Of a stretch of DNA of 64,000 nucleotides, positions 44,901 to 55,767 are shown in pieces. The DNA is taken from contig NC_073306.1 of NCBI RefSeq assembly GCF_027595985.1, positions 152,878,919 through 152,942,918 on the forward strand. Direction: 5' to 3'. The first letter of the stretch is position 1. Each line of letters opens with the position of its first letter. The notes under the pieces were generated by a model. It saw only the letters and a program-made list of their open reading frames with translations. It was not told the DNA's origin and searched no databases. Source of the stretch: Sorex araneus. Its lineage: Eukaryota; Chordata; Mammalia; Eulipotyphla; Soricidae. Position numbers and translations under genes: made by a program.

Positions 44901-47900
44901 GGAGCAAGCCTTGAGCACAGCCAGGTGTGGCCCAAACACCAAAAATAATGAAAGAAAAGGAAACAAAACTTTCCATTTAGAGCCAGGAAGACAGAACAAA
45001 TGTTAAAGTGCTTCCTGGCTTCCTGCCAAACGTGCGAGAATCCCCAGCACTATATACGGTCCCCTCCAAGCACTGCCAGGGGCCAGGGGTCACTCCTGGG
45101 CACAGAACCAGGACTACATCTGTGGGGCCATACCCTAAACAGCACAGAATGTGGCCCCAAAGCCCCCCAAATTTATGAATGGTGGAACTTAATTTATGCC
45201 TACCATAAGCAGTGCTCTAAACTCCATACACAGATGACTTATTGGGCGATGTTTGATAAAATTCAGCATCACTTTGCCCAGAGATAAGGCACTGAGAGTC
45301 TCTGTGTCCACCATTAATACCCATGTCACATCTTTGTCACAAGAATTAAATAAAATGACGATGTGACCAACGTGGCCCGTGACTGTGACACAGTGAGGGC
45401 TGACAGCCCTCAGTTCATGTGCTGCTCATTCATATTCCCACGATGAGAAAACAGATTTTGAGAAGTCATGTGACTTTTCTCAATGAGAATGAAAGTCCTA
45501 CCAGCAACAACCACATCAGTTACTTTGGAAAACTGACCCTTTCCCAGGCAATATTGACAGTATTCTACTGACTTAGACCATTTCATCTTCAGAACCAGTA
45601 GCTGGTGACAAATATAGATAAAACAATTACAGACATTTCAAAAACTCTGCTGCCATATGAATACAGCAAATGAACAGTTCAGAAAAATATGTGCCACGTG
45701 TAAGGGTGCCTCGTGCCTTAGGAAAACTATTTCTACCTTGCTGAATCGCTAAGAGGCACTCAAGATGATGTTTCCCCTTTGGCATTACTTCCTGCTAAGT
45801 GATTGCACTTATAATCCCTACAAGCTTAATTTGATTCACTCAACAATCTTATTAATGGGGAGGGGAGACAAGACTGAGAAGGTCCTGTTTGATAGTCGTG
45901 GCGAATGAGCAAAGCTAGGAGGTGAATCCGGGTCTTTGGGTAGCAGAGCCAGGCTCTGTTCTGCTCGGCCTTCCTGTGCAATGCAGAGCTCAGCCCCAGA
46001 TCTACACCTCTGGTTTAGTGAAGACAACTCTCCCGCCCGAATTAAAGCTTGGCAATCAGCCTTCCTTGCCCGCTCTCTTCCCTGTCTCCTTTACACACCT
46101 CTGTGGCGTATGGCCATCAAGTCAGCCTAGATTTAGAGCTATGAGATAACGTAGCTTTGTTTTGCTCCTGTTCTGGGCCATACCCAATTGTCCTCAGGTC
46201 TTACTTCTAGCTTTGTGCCCAGGGCTCACTGCTCATGTGCTCAGGGGACCATATGTGGTGCTGGGATTCCAACCAGGTTGGCCACTTGCCAAGCAAGCAC
46301 CTAACCTCTGTACCACCCCTCTGGGTCCAAGATAATGGGACTTAAAATGCCAACTTGGATACATTTCAATTTGCAATGATATCTGGGGTTCGTGAATTCA
46401 TCTTGGAGGGTCTCCTGCTGAAATCCTGGCACTGTCGCTTGGTCTTTGTGTCCCTGTGTGAACGCCTTCACGGGGAGCCGAGTCATTAGTCTTCATGAGT
46501 CTGAGCCGAGCCCCGGTGCTGAAGCGTTGCGGGGTCTTCTTTCCCCAGTCTTCCCGAACCTGGTGAAGGAGTTGAACACAAGCCTTCACGTGACGATCCT
46601 GCTGCTCCTCTTCTTGGCCCTGGCCCTGGCTCTGGTCAGCACGGGCTTCGCCATCCTCAACATGATCCAGGTTCCCTATAGCGCGGTCAATGGCCCTGGG
46701 GGCATCTGCCTCTGGAACGTTCTTGCAGGTAAGGGTGGCTCCCGGGGTGGGAAATCCATGCTCACACCATCACCAAGTAAATACCAAGGATTGGGGGTGG
46801 AAGCAAAGAGGGAACAAACATTTCCTACCGCAGCCTTCACGTCCTTGATCTACGACATTTATTGATGGGCATAAATGTCCTCTACTAAAATGCTGCAGAA
46901 TATCTGTCAAAATAAAGAATAAAGGGGCTAAAGAGTTAGTATGACAAGCAGGTCACTCGCTTTACCCTGCATGCAGTTAGCCTAGGTTAAAACCCCAGCA
47001 ACACACATGGTCCCCTGAGCCCTGCAGGAATGATCCCTGAGCACAGAGCCAAGAGTAAGTCCCTGAGCACAACTGGCTGTGGGCCGAAAACTAGATAGAT
47101 AATAGACGTCTAGATAAATAGATAGAGATTTTAATGTGCGTGGATGTGTTGGTTTGACTGTATTGATACTCAGAAATTAATTCCAAACAATGTTTTCAAA
47201 ATCTAAGAAATAAATCAATTCCCAAAATTGGTACTAAAAAGAATCATCTGTCATAAAAACAGCAAACTCCTAAGAAGTGAGGGTGCTTCAGCAGACACAG
47301 ATCCACTGGCCGATACCCTTGTCAATAACCCCTTGCTTTCCACAGCCTGCACAGGTAGCCACAAAGTCTAAGACCAGGCAAGGCTGTTCTAGAATGTGTT
47401 CTAATGTAATGTGAATAATAAATTCCCGTGGATAGTGTGGACAATAAGCTATCTTGGGCATGTCATAGTTGCAGCCTGCAGCACTCCCAGAGAATCACTT
47501 AGATATGTGATTTTGTTGCAGGAGTCTTGCTTATGTCCCGTAAATCCTCAGAGTGTCGGCATATAAAAAGTGCTCAGGGGCCAGAGAGATCGCACACAGT
47601 CAAGGTACTTGCTTTGCATGCAGACAACCCCAGACAAGTGCTGGCACTGTGCTAAGTACAGAGCCTGGGGTAACCCCAGAGCACAATTGCGTATGCCTCG
47701 TGGGCTTCTCCACCAAAGAGGAAAAAATAGAATACTCAATGGAGATTTTTTTAATTAATAGTACTACTGTCGATTTCCTTCCTTACAGAGGCAATACTTT
47801 CTAGTCTTACTGATGAAATGATAAATGATTTAAATGATTTTTTTTTTTGCTCTTTGGGTCACACCCGGCGATGCACAGGGGTTACTCCTGGCTCTGCACT

Positions 47901-48286
47901 CAGGAATTACTCCTGGTGGTGCTCAGGGGACCATATGGGATGCTGGGAATCGAACCTGGGTCGTCCTCATGCAAGGCAAATGCCCTACCTGCTGTGCTAT
48001 TGCTCTAGCCCTGATTTAAATGATTTTTAAAAATCATTGGAATGATTTTTTTAAATGCCATTTTGGGCTGGAGATATAGTACAGGGTTAAGGCACTTTCT
48101 TTGCATGTGGTCTATTCAGGTTTAATCTCCTGAGCACCCCTGGCAGAAATCCTGCACACAGCCCCCCCAAAAAAGAATGGAAGATTAAAAAAAGAAAAAG
48201 GAAAGAAAGAAAGAGAGAAAAAAGAAAGAAAGAAAGAGAGAGAGAGAGAAAGAAAGGGAGAAAGAAAGAAAGGGAGAAAGAAAGAG

Positions 48287-48385
<99 letters not shown>

Positions 48386-48425
48386 AAAAGGAAGGAAGGA
48401 AGGAAGGAAGGAAGGAAGGAAGGAA

Positions 48426-48507
<82 letters not shown>

Positions 48508-50327
48508 AGGAAAGGAAGAAAGAGGGAGGGAGGAAGGAAGGAAGGAAAGAAGGAAGGAAGGTAGGAAGGAACAAAGGGAGGAAGGAAGGAAGGAAGGGAG
48601 GGAGGGAGGGAAGAAGGGAGGGAGGGAAAAGAAGAGGCAATTTGACAAAACCTTAGTGTAAAAGTCATCAAAATATTATTTTTATCTAATTATAGAATTC
48701 CAAATAGGGGTTTATGATAAAGAAATAATTGGGAAAGGCCTAATTTTTTAAGTGCATAACAAGTGCTTAATAGCAGCACATTATAGCATAAAAAGATTGG
48801 AGGCACTCTAAGTATCTAGAAACAAGGTCACAGTTAAACTTAAATTGTATCACTAGGATCTGTCTCCTGCACCCATTCAAAGCTATGCAGGGGCACGATA
48901 TCCAGCAAAATTCAAACAAGCAGGCACAGGGAAATCAAGTCTAAAATGGGAAGAACACCCTAATACTAATTTTGTTCAAAAGAATGAACAGTAAAGAAAT
49001 CTCCTAAACTATTAAAAGTTTGCAAGCACCTCTGGGGTGACTCCTGAGCACCACCAGGTGTGACCCCTAAAAATAATAAAATTTTCACCTTTATTATATG
49101 TTTTTGCTGTCCAAATGTTCCCCAATAGACATTTTTTAAAGCACAGAATGATTTTTTTGTTTGAGAAGTTGACAAAGATAGTTTGGTTTTCTTTTGTGGG
49201 GTCCTCTCTCCACTGTGCTGGGGACAGTTAAGATCATCCAGGCAGCGGTGTTCTGAAGACGCGTTGCCGGGTATTCACCCAGGGCCTCTCGGACACCTGA
49301 CACAGGCTCCAGCCCCCAGAGCTGCCCCCACGGCCCCAAGAGCAGGAACGGTTTTCAAATATTAATTAAAATCAAATTAGAAAAGGAGAGAGAACCGGAA
49401 GTCAAGGTCTGAAGCGATAGGTCAGGAAAGGCAGCTGCACTGGCGCCCTTCCCTGGCCCTGGACACGTCCCTTCTCCTGCCTTCCAAGGGCAGGAGGGTC
49501 AGTAATGCAAGGGCCCGGCGACAGTGCCACACACCGGTGAAATACTGATCTGCGGGGCCAAGCGACAGTACAGTGGGCAGGGCGCTTGCCTTGAACGCAG
49601 CCAACCCGGGTCCCATCCCCAGCATCCCATATGGTCCCCTGCACCACCAGGAGTGATTCCTGAGTGCAGAGCCAGGAGTAACCCCTGTGCATCACCGGGT
49701 GTGACTCAAAAAGAAAAAAATATATACTGACCTGCATAGAGAGTCTGACGCCTTCCCTTAGGGTCTACATGGACCCTAAAACAGTAGAGGCTGGGCTCAC
49801 CCGAGTGGACCCCTGTGAAAAGGTGGCGCTGCGGAAGGGAAGGACGTTGCGACCTGGAGCTTCCCAGCGCGGAAGGTAGGAAGCAAACGCTTCTGCCACG
49901 CCTCTGGCCCCTGCCGCTCTGCAGCCCGCCGGGAAACCCGTCTCCAGAAGGAGAGCTGCCCCCGCCCTGGGTTCCTGTGCCCCCCAAGCCCCCTCACCTA
50001 CCGTGCCCCAGCGCACAGACACGAGCTGAGAGGGGGCGCGCCTGACCTTCTGGGCTTCCAGGTGGCACCGTGGCCCTGGCCGTGGGCAGCTTCACGGCCG
50101 CGGTGAAGTTCCACGAGCTGACCGCGCGCATCGCCAACTTCCAGGAGACGCTTTTCCGCCTGGTGGTGGTGGAGGAGGAGTACCAGGAGTCCTTCTGGAT
50201 CTGCGTGGCCAGCGCCTCCGCCCACGCCGTCACCTTGGTGGCCGTGGCCATCAGCCAGATCCCCCTCCCCGAGATCCAGACCAAAGTGGAGGAGGCCACG
50301 GTCACGGCCGAGGACATCTTGTACTGA
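41742..50327 (+). CDS. CLRN2: Clarin-2, complete 3-exon coding region
   Basis: CLRN2 is a four-pass membrane protein of the clarin family, needed for hair-cell stereocilia maintenance and hearing (human DFNB117). Exons are 41742-41994, 46549-46728 and 50062-50327, joining in frame to 232 residues, the same as human. Introns of 4,554 and 3,333 bp are GT-AG (GTGAGT and GTAAGG donors, CCAG acceptors). Predicted membrane segments are about residues 12-34, 99-121, 137-158 and 189-211. N48-A-T is a glycosylation sequon in the first extracellular loop, at the position equivalent to the CLRN1 N48K Usher site. T165, altered in the reported DFNB117 family, is Thr here. The ATG at 41742 is followed by MPGWFKKTWYGLAS, the family N-terminus, and A is at -3. 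The frame is intact. Exon 3 is very GC-rich. The gene is head-to-head with QDPR, 4.6 kb away. Confidence 0.97.
42490..42715 (-). mobile_element. SINE in CLRN2 intron 1
   Basis: Long T-rich tail side, body GACTCCTGGCAGGGC and head ending CTCTCTGACCCC. Confidence 0.8.
43153..43343 (+). mobile_element. First SINE of a head-to-tail pair, CLRN2 intron 1
   Basis: Near-consensus copy ending in about 24 A; ACACATATCAG precedes it and CCACATATCAG follows. Confidence 0.93.
43352..43540 (+). mobile_element. Second SINE of the head-to-tail pair
   Basis: Differs from its neighbour by an extra GGTAA (GGGGTAAGGTAATTCC) and by GCCCGGAG; CACACATCA follows its tail, a third copy of the flank. Confidence 0.93.
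43690..43931 (-). mobile_element. RTE-tailed SINE in CLRN2 intron 1
   Basis: Complete from TATCACTGTCATCCCATTG to ATCACCCCAGCC. No TSD seen. Confidence 0.92.
44015..44180 (-). mobile_element. Degenerate SINE in CLRN2 intron 1
   Basis: GGGCCATACCTGTTCTTAGG body and CACTGTGCTATCTCC head. Confidence 0.72.
44771..44965 (+). mobile_element. SINE with 15-bp TSD
   Basis: AAACTCTCCATTTAG (44756-44770) and AAACTTTCCATTTAG (44966-44980), 14 of 15 identical. Confidence 0.9.
44981..45155 (+). mobile_element. Degenerate SINE abutting the previous one
   Basis: AGCCAGGAAGACAGAAC head and body with CACTGCCAGGGGCC; older than its neighbour. Confidence 0.65.
45156..46160. other. Repeat-poor stretch of CLRN2 intron 1
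   Basis: No exon or young repeat. 45400-45510 is MIR-like (CCCACGATGAGAAAACAG, GAAGTCATGTGAC). Candidate for intronic regulatory sequence, untested. Confidence 0.4.
46160..46330 (-). mobile_element. SINE in CLRN2 intron 1
   Basis: GGGCCATACCCAATTGTCC body, head ending CCACCCCTCTGGGTCC; 220 bp before exon 2. Confidence 0.75.
46549..46728 (+). CDS. CLRN2: CLRN2 coding exon 2
   Basis: 180 nt. Completes Ile85, then FPNLVKELN and a very hydrophobic second membrane segment (HVTILLLLFLALALALV). Ends GGICLWNVLA plus one base before donor GTAAGG. Acceptor CCCCAG ends at 46548. Confidence 0.95.
46924..47090 (+). mobile_element. SINE in CLRN2 intron 2
   Basis: GGGGCTAAAGAGTTAGTATG head; followed by a short TAGA run (47092-47128). 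Confidence 0.8.
47577..47720 (+). mobile_element. SINE in CLRN2 intron 2, internally deleted
   Basis: GGGGCCAGAGAGATCGCAC head; the middle body from the B box to GAGCACC is lost. Confidence 0.75.
47843..48011 (-). mobile_element. SINE with 17-bp perfect TSD
   Basis: TGATTTAAATGATTTTT at 47826-47842 and 48012-48028. Confidence 0.95.
48065..48180 (+). mobile_element. SINE feeding a purine tract
   Basis: GGGCTGGAGATATAGTACAG head, shortened body ending CCCCCCCAAAAAAG, then GAAA repeats. Confidence 0.78.
48181..48630. repeat. (GAAA)n/(GGAA)n polypurine tract in CLRN2 intron 2
   Basis: About 450 bp with long GAAA blocks on both sides of a GGAA block at about 48390-48429. Confidence 0.97.
49554..49723 (+). 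mobile_element. SINE with 12-bp TSD, CLRN2 intron 2
   Basis: ATACTGATCTGC (49542-49553) and ATACTGACCTGC (49724-49735). Confidence 0.92.
50062..50327 (+). CDS. CLRN2: CLRN2 coding exon 3 (terminal)
   Basis: 266 nt from acceptor CCAG (ends 50061) to TGA at 50325-50327. Encodes the rest of membrane segment 3, the HELTARIANFQE loop with T165, membrane segment 4 (FWICVASASAHAVTL) and the C-terminal tail ending EEATVTAEDILY. Confidence 0.95.
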
Positions 50328-50730
50328 CCGCTCCTGCCCCGTGAGCCGTGGGCAGCAGAGCGCGCCCTGGGCGCCGGCCGCGCTGTCCAGGACGTCGGGG
50401 CGACTGGGCAGGATGGAGGGAGGGGAGGGGGGAGGCGGGGTGGTGAGCTGGCCGCAGAGGGAGGCTCTCGGGGGCTCCCGGCACCCTGCCCCTCTCTCTC
50501 GCCCACCCCGGCCCGGCTGGAGTGCGCACCAGCCCTCGCTAGCCGTGTGTGACGGTGGGTGGGTGGCGGGCTTCATGCCTGCAGAGCTGCTCCTCCGCAG
50601 AGAGCAGGCGCCGGAGGGACCTTCAGTGCCCGATGGGCCGAGCAGGTCAGCAGTCACAGCCCTCTGTGTGCGGGGCTGCCCTCCACGCGTCAGGTGTGTG
50701 CACCTCAATAAACGTCTCTACACCCTGAGT
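50328..50730 (+). promoter_or_regulatory. CLRN2: CLRN2 3' UTR with AATAAA poly(A) signal
   Basis: AATAAA at 50707-50712 lies 380 nt after the stop, the first canonical signal downstream. Cleavage would fall at about 50725-50735, right where a hAT-like fragment begins. Confidence 0.7.
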
Positions 50731-50731
50731 C

Positions 50732-50900
50732 CAGTTCTCAGCTTTGTCATTTGTGGCTTGTGACCCCACATGGGGTGATGTGACTGAATGTGGGGCACGG
50801 GGCGGGAAGGGGGGTGATCACAAGTGATTGGGCAACAGGCAAACATTTCTGAACATACAACAACCAAAGATGAATTCAAAGTCCACGTCACAGTGAATCC
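50732..50900 (+). mobile_element. Possible hAT-type MITE fragment after CLRN2
   Basis: TCTCAGCTTTGTCATTTGTG and GACCCCACATGGGG with GACTGAATGTGGGGC resemble a Charlie-type terminus from memory. Confidence 0.4.
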
Positions 50901-50983
50901 GGGGTGTGCCGGGCGGCGCTCACCCATGTTGCATTTCTCAGGTGAGAAGGGCGTCCCCAGGGGGAAATGTGAACAAGTCCTGG

Positions 50984-51410
50984 TGTTGTGCCGAGTTTCA
51001 GACCCCCAATTGCGGAGAGATCCAGTCCACACACGATAATGCAAAAGCAAAAGAACTTTATTACTAGCCAGCGCCTGCCCAAGCTGGGGTTCGAGTCTCA
51101 TCCAACGCAGTGGAGTCGACAAGGACCCCGACTCCTAATCACAAGCGGTTTGTATAGGGTTAGGAGTTAAGAGGCAATTTACAGACTGGTCTGTTTTTAG
51201 CATCGGCCCTATCACAAAGGTGGTCAGCAATGAGGCAATGGTTAGCAACAGTTTCTAAGGAGGGTGCAGTGACCCCTCGTGACCAGCCAGACTCAACTGT
51301 CCAATTCCTTATTACTTGACTGGGAGTCTACCAGGAACTGCGAGTCCTGCTCCAGGGAACAGAGACAGGCCTAGCTGAGATGTGATATTCACTGCAATCT
51401 GTCATGTTTC
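50984..51410 (-). mobile_element. Solo LTR-like element (endogenous retrovirus remnant)
   Basis: On the minus strand there is a TATA-like CTATACAAA (about 51149-51157), AATAAA about 90 nt later (51057-51062), and an end at GCACAACA, giving LTR-like U3-R-U5 order. No gag, pol or env sequence flanks it. Outer boundary and TSD were not resolved. Inactive as a virus. Confidence 0.65.
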
Positions 51411-51579
51411 ACCCTCACATTGAGCCTTTGGGGGGACCCGAAAACGTCCGTCCCTCCAGAAACACTCCCTCTTTCCCCTGGGCACAGGAACTGGGGAGCA
51501 GCAGTGAGACCAAGAGAGGAAAGAACTGCTTTTCCCAGAGTGATCACTGCATGCAATTCTACGTTCCACGTTTTAATTC

Positions 51580-51700
51580 ACACGGTTCTCAAATAATCCG
51601 TACTCCTTTGCCTTCATTTTATAGAAGAAGAAACCGAAGCGTTGAGGGGTTGGGTATTAGCTGCTTTACATCTCGGAAACCTGATGTTTTATCTTTTCAA
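51580..51700 (+). mobile_element. MIR-like ancient SINE
   Basis: TTCATTTTATAGAAGAAG with AAACCGAAGCGTTGAGGGG matches the MIR core in order. Confidence 0.45.
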
Positions 51701-52534
51701 TCACTGGCTTATCCTTCCGTGACGCACAAGCAACAGGGCGAACGTGTCCTGTGCCATGATGGTCCGTGCGGAGAGGACTGAGGGAATCCACGCTCGGGAT
51801 GCGCCGTGGAATGGAGGAGGTGACATCCGATCCGAGCTCGGAAAGGGGAGCATGCTTTTTCCAGTCGCCACTGGAGAAGCGTGTTCAGATAGACCCAGCT
51901 CCGAGCCTGGGGTGGGTGCCGGGAGGGAAGCAGTGGGCCCCAGGGGCTGTAGCATTGCTCTGAAGCCGGCTGCTCCGGGGTGGGTTTTCCTAGGAGGTCT
52001 GGGCTGGTGAATTCTGTGCATCAGCTTGGCTGGGGGAGGCCCCCGATAACCAGGAAACACCCCCTCATTGTTGTTGTGAAGGTTGTTTAGGTTGGAACTG
52101 AGGTCTGGTTGGGTTTTGCACGGTGCTCCCAAGCAGTGCTCACAGGACCAGAGGGCCACTTCTGGCAACATCGGACCCGGTAATGAGGGCTGGGTGGCTC
52201 AATGCGCTGACCCAGGGATGCGGGGCTGCACGTGGTGGTATTTGCCTTGTACACGGTTGACCTGGGTTCAGTCCCCCGCAGTGAGCTCTTGGGGGCCAGA
52301 CATGCTCCAACCTCTGAGCCTCCCCCGGAGCCCTTGAACTGACGCTGAAATTCATGGACTCGGAAGGAAGCTGAGTGTTTTCCGTACAGCGGGGGGCCTC
52401 ACCTACTCTGGCCCTGCCTGAGGGGGAGGAAATTGTGTCCCCCCCAGACACACCCCCAGGACTCACACTGCAGCTCTGCCCTGTCAGGCTGCCCTGCACG
52501 CTGATTTCGGTGACCCCAGCTGTATGAATCGCTT

Positions 52535-52712
52535 CATTCATCTGTTTATGTTGGGGGGCACCTCCTGCAGGGCTCAGGGGCTGCTCCTGGCTCTGCCGTC
52601 AGGAGCGACCCTTGGTGGAGCTCAGGGCACCATATTTCCTGCTGGAGCTTCAAACCAGCATCAGCCACATGCAAGCAAGCGTCTGACCTCCTGCACTCCC
52701 TCTCTGGCCCTC
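52535..52712 (-). mobile_element. SINE, first of two in reverse orientation
   Basis: GGGCTGCTCCTGGCTCTGC body, head ending CCCTCTCTGGCCC. Confidence 0.75.
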
Positions 52713-52714
52713 CT

Positions 52715-52885
52715 ATTTATTTCTGTACTTTTGGTTTGGGGACACACCTGAGAGTGCCCAGGACTTATTCCAGGCTCTGTGCTCACTGCTGGCAGGGCTC
52801 GGGCACCATCCGGGGTACTGGAATCAACTTGGATCAGTTGCCTGCAAGGCAAACATCCTACCCACTATACTACTACTCCAGCCCT
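52715..52885 (-). mobile_element. SINE, second of two in reverse orientation
   Basis: GGGGACACACCTGAGAGTGC body, head CCACTATACTACTACTCCAGCC. Confidence 0.75.
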
Positions 52886-52924
52886 TAAATTTGAAAAAAA
52901 AAAAACTTAAGGAAGATGAGAAAA

Positions 52925-53260
52925 TGTTTTTTAAATTTAGACATTGTGATTTACATGATTATTTACAATAGGTTTTCAGCCTTCAATGTTTTCAACTCCA
53001 AGCCCATCCCCCACCCAGCCCCCGGCTGACCCAGAGGGCCCCTTCCAGCCCCTCTCCTGACTTCTCAACACGCACAGGTTTAATTGTTGTATTTGGGTCC
53101 CGTGCTCATAGAGGAGACGGGCATAGTGGGTTAGCTATATCCAGGTACTGTCTCTTTGGAGCATTGGACTTACCCTACCTTCAGTCATGCCCAGCCTCTG
53201 GAAGTTTCTAAGACATCTCTTTGTCCTAATTGTGTTTCAGTGCCCTTCAATTCCCTCTTT
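52925..53260 (-). mobile_element. Old L1 3' UTR fragment
   Basis: Diverged L1 tail (GACATTGTGATTTACATG, TTTTCAGCCTTCAATG). Its inner part (53168-53245) recurs at 53550-53625. Confidence 0.55.
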
Positions 53261-53741
53261 GAAAAGAAAAACATAAATACATATATATAGCATACAAATA
53301 CTGCACACAACTCAACTACACATCATGCACATGTATACCATGCAATACATCACACACACATTCACACACACACACACACACTCACATACACACATGCTGT
53401 TTCTGTTTCTCTGGGGAACCCTCACATTATAGGTCACAGCTCTGTTCTTGCCCAGCGATGCCGCTGAAATGAATCCTTCCCCAGGCCTCCAAGGAAAAAA
53501 TTTCCTGATCCCCCGAGTTGACACCATCTACACCGACCCCAGTGTTTGACTCACTCTGCCTTCAGCATGCTCAGCCTCCGGAAGCTTCCATGATGTCTCT
53601 TTGTTCAAACTATGTCCGATTCCCTGCAAGGTTCATGTGCTCCTTCCAGCCGGACAGAGGGGAGAACACTTCCAAGGATGGATGTCCCTCACCAGTGGGC
53701 AGCTGGCTGGGGTTGGAATTAACTTGGCAGAGGTGAATCCA

Positions 53742-53905
53742 GGGCCTGGGCGATAGTACAGTGGGTGGACATCTGCCTTGTACATGGCTAACCTGGGTTC
53801 AATCCCCTGCATCCCATATGGTCCCCTGAGCAACACCAGGAGTAATTCCTGTGTGCAGAGCCAGGAAGAACCCTTGAGCATCACCAGGTGTGACCCAAAA
53901 AACAA
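53742..53905 (+). mobile_element. SINE, poly(A) type
   Basis: AGGGCCTGGGCGATAGTAC head; ends GTGTGACCCAAAAAAC before a GA-rich run. Confidence 0.87.
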
Positions 53906-54499
53906 GCGAGAAAGAGAGAGCGAGAGAGTGCTGGATCGAAAGATGGTAGCCAACTTTAGTGCTGTCTTGGAAACAAGTGTGAATTCCAGTGTTCGGTCAA
54001 GTTTCAGGGAATCTAGCTGATGGTTGGATTGATCAATCAATCAATAACATATGTACAGAATGGTCTGCATTCTGTGACCTGACAGCTTAGTCAACTGTTT
54101 ATTCGACAGGAATGGGAGCTGATTTGGGCCCAAGCACCGAGGAATCCCGCAGATCTCTGGAGAGTCCCCCTCCCTGCAGGTGGGTGTGTCAGCTGCTCAC
54201 CTGCCCTTCAGGTGTGCGCGGGACAGTGGATGGGCAGACCTTATCATGATGGTAACCTTGGCAGGGAACGCTGCACGCCAAGGAGGCAAGGGACAGGCCT
54301 CTGTTCGGGTGTGTGTCTGCTCGGGGCAGGAGTCCAAAGTCTCCAGGGGCTCCAGAGGTTTCTATGACACCTTGAGAGGTTCCAGCCTGCACCCCTGAGG
54401 GAGCAGCTGTCATGTCACTGGGTGCGGCCATGTTCAGACCATCTATTTCCCGGGACGCTGGGAGACACTCCTGCTTGGAACTGAGCAGGGAGGGTGGGG

Positions 54500-54596
54500 G
54501 TAGGAGGGAGAATAAATGACTGGGAGAACAATAAAGGGAGGATAACTAAAAGGGAGATTAGATAAAAGGGAGAATGATTGAAGGGAGAATAAATTC
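54500..54596. repeat. Imperfect AGGGAGAATAAA-like repeats
   Basis: About five loose copies of a 17-20 bp purine-rich unit containing GGGAGAATAA or a variant. Confidence 0.7.
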
Positions 54597-54697
54597 TCCA
54601 ATTCGCTCACATCGTCCCACCAGCATCGAGAGGAAATGTAGATTATTTTTCATGGCAGAGGCATGCCCAGGAGGACTCACAGGGCTGCTCGCACCTC

Positions 54698-54919
54698 TGT
54701 GCTAAGGCGGCCCTGCCCCGCCCTGCAGTGCTCAGGCGGTCATGTCCTATCCTACAGTGCTCAGGAGGCCATGCCCCATCCTGCAGTGCTAAGGCAACCC
54801 TGCCCATCCTGCAGTACTCAGGCGGCCATATCCCACCCTACAGTGCTCAGGCAACTGTGCCCTGTCCTGCAGTGCTCAGGCAGCCATGCCCCACCCTGCT
54901 TGCTCAGGCGGCCATGGCC
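54698..54919. repeat. Minisatellite, about eight 28-30 bp units
   Basis: Units centred on CCTGCAGTGCTCAGGCGGCC followed by ATGCCCCATC, each with several substitutions. Confidence 0.9.
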
Positions 54920-55072
54920 CGAGGAACTGAACCCTGGCCTCCTGCTGCCTGAAATGAGCTCCATACACCGAGAGGGTCCCGGCCCCTCTCCTGTGCTCCC
55001 ACTGGAGCGAGTGGGGTCGTTCTATCAGGAAGAGGTCAGCACTGTTCTTTAAAGAAATAACAAATGCAGATT

Positions 55073-55490
55073 TTTTTTATTTCTTTAATTGAAAGATACA
55101 CAGTTACAAAGTTGTTCAGGACTGTCCCATGATCCAACACCCGCCCCTTCACCAGTATGTCATTTCCCAGAACCAATCCCCAGTTTCCTTCCCACCCCCC
55201 TTCCTCTGTGGCGGGCACTTTTCCTCTCTCTGTCTCTCTGTCTCTGTCTATTTCTCTCCCTCTCTCTTTCTCCTCTCTCTGTCTCTCCCCCCTGCCCCGC
55301 TTTTGGGCATTATGGTTCTCCGTACAGATACGGTTATCATGTCTATCCCTTTATCTCCTTCCAACGCTCCCTTCTTATCCAGAGTGGTCACTGCCCACTC
55401 TCACTGTCACCCGGCTCTTCTCTCCCTGCTGCCCTTCGCCCGCACACACCCGTGGCCAGCTTCCAGAGCTCATCGTCTTAAAGTGCCCAC
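55073..55490 (-). mobile_element. L1 3' UTR with CT tract
   Basis: Reverse tail TTTAATTGAAAGATACAC; CT/CTGT tract at 55220-55290 followed by TTTTGGGCATTATGG. Confidence 0.83.
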
Positions 55491-55596
55491 ATCCTAGGGC
55501 TGCTTATACTGCTGGCTCTATTGATCCCTGGGACTGTTCCCTAGGCTCCCTGAGCACTGCTGGGAGCACCCCACCAGTAATATAATGAAATAGTTG

Positions 55597-55767
55597 GGGC
55601 TGGAGTGATAGCACAGCGGGTAGGGCATTTGCCTTGCACGAGGCCGACCCGGGTTCGAATCCCAGCATCCCATATGGTCCCCTGAGCACCGCCAGGGGTG
55701 ATTCTTGAGTGCAGAGCCAGGAGTAACCCCTGTGCATCACCGAGTGTGACTCAAAAAGAAAAAAAAA
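55597..55767 (+). mobile_element. SINE, near-consensus, with 10-bp TSD
   Basis: GAAATAGTTG at 55587-55596 and 55768-55777. Confidence 0.94.

Noticed and set aside
49998-50708. 236-residue minus-strand ORF
   Set aside because: Antisense shadow of GC-rich CLRN2 exon 3 and its 3' UTR.
54698-54919. CRISPR array
   Set aside because: Repeat units are contiguous without spacers, degenerate, and in a mammalian genome.
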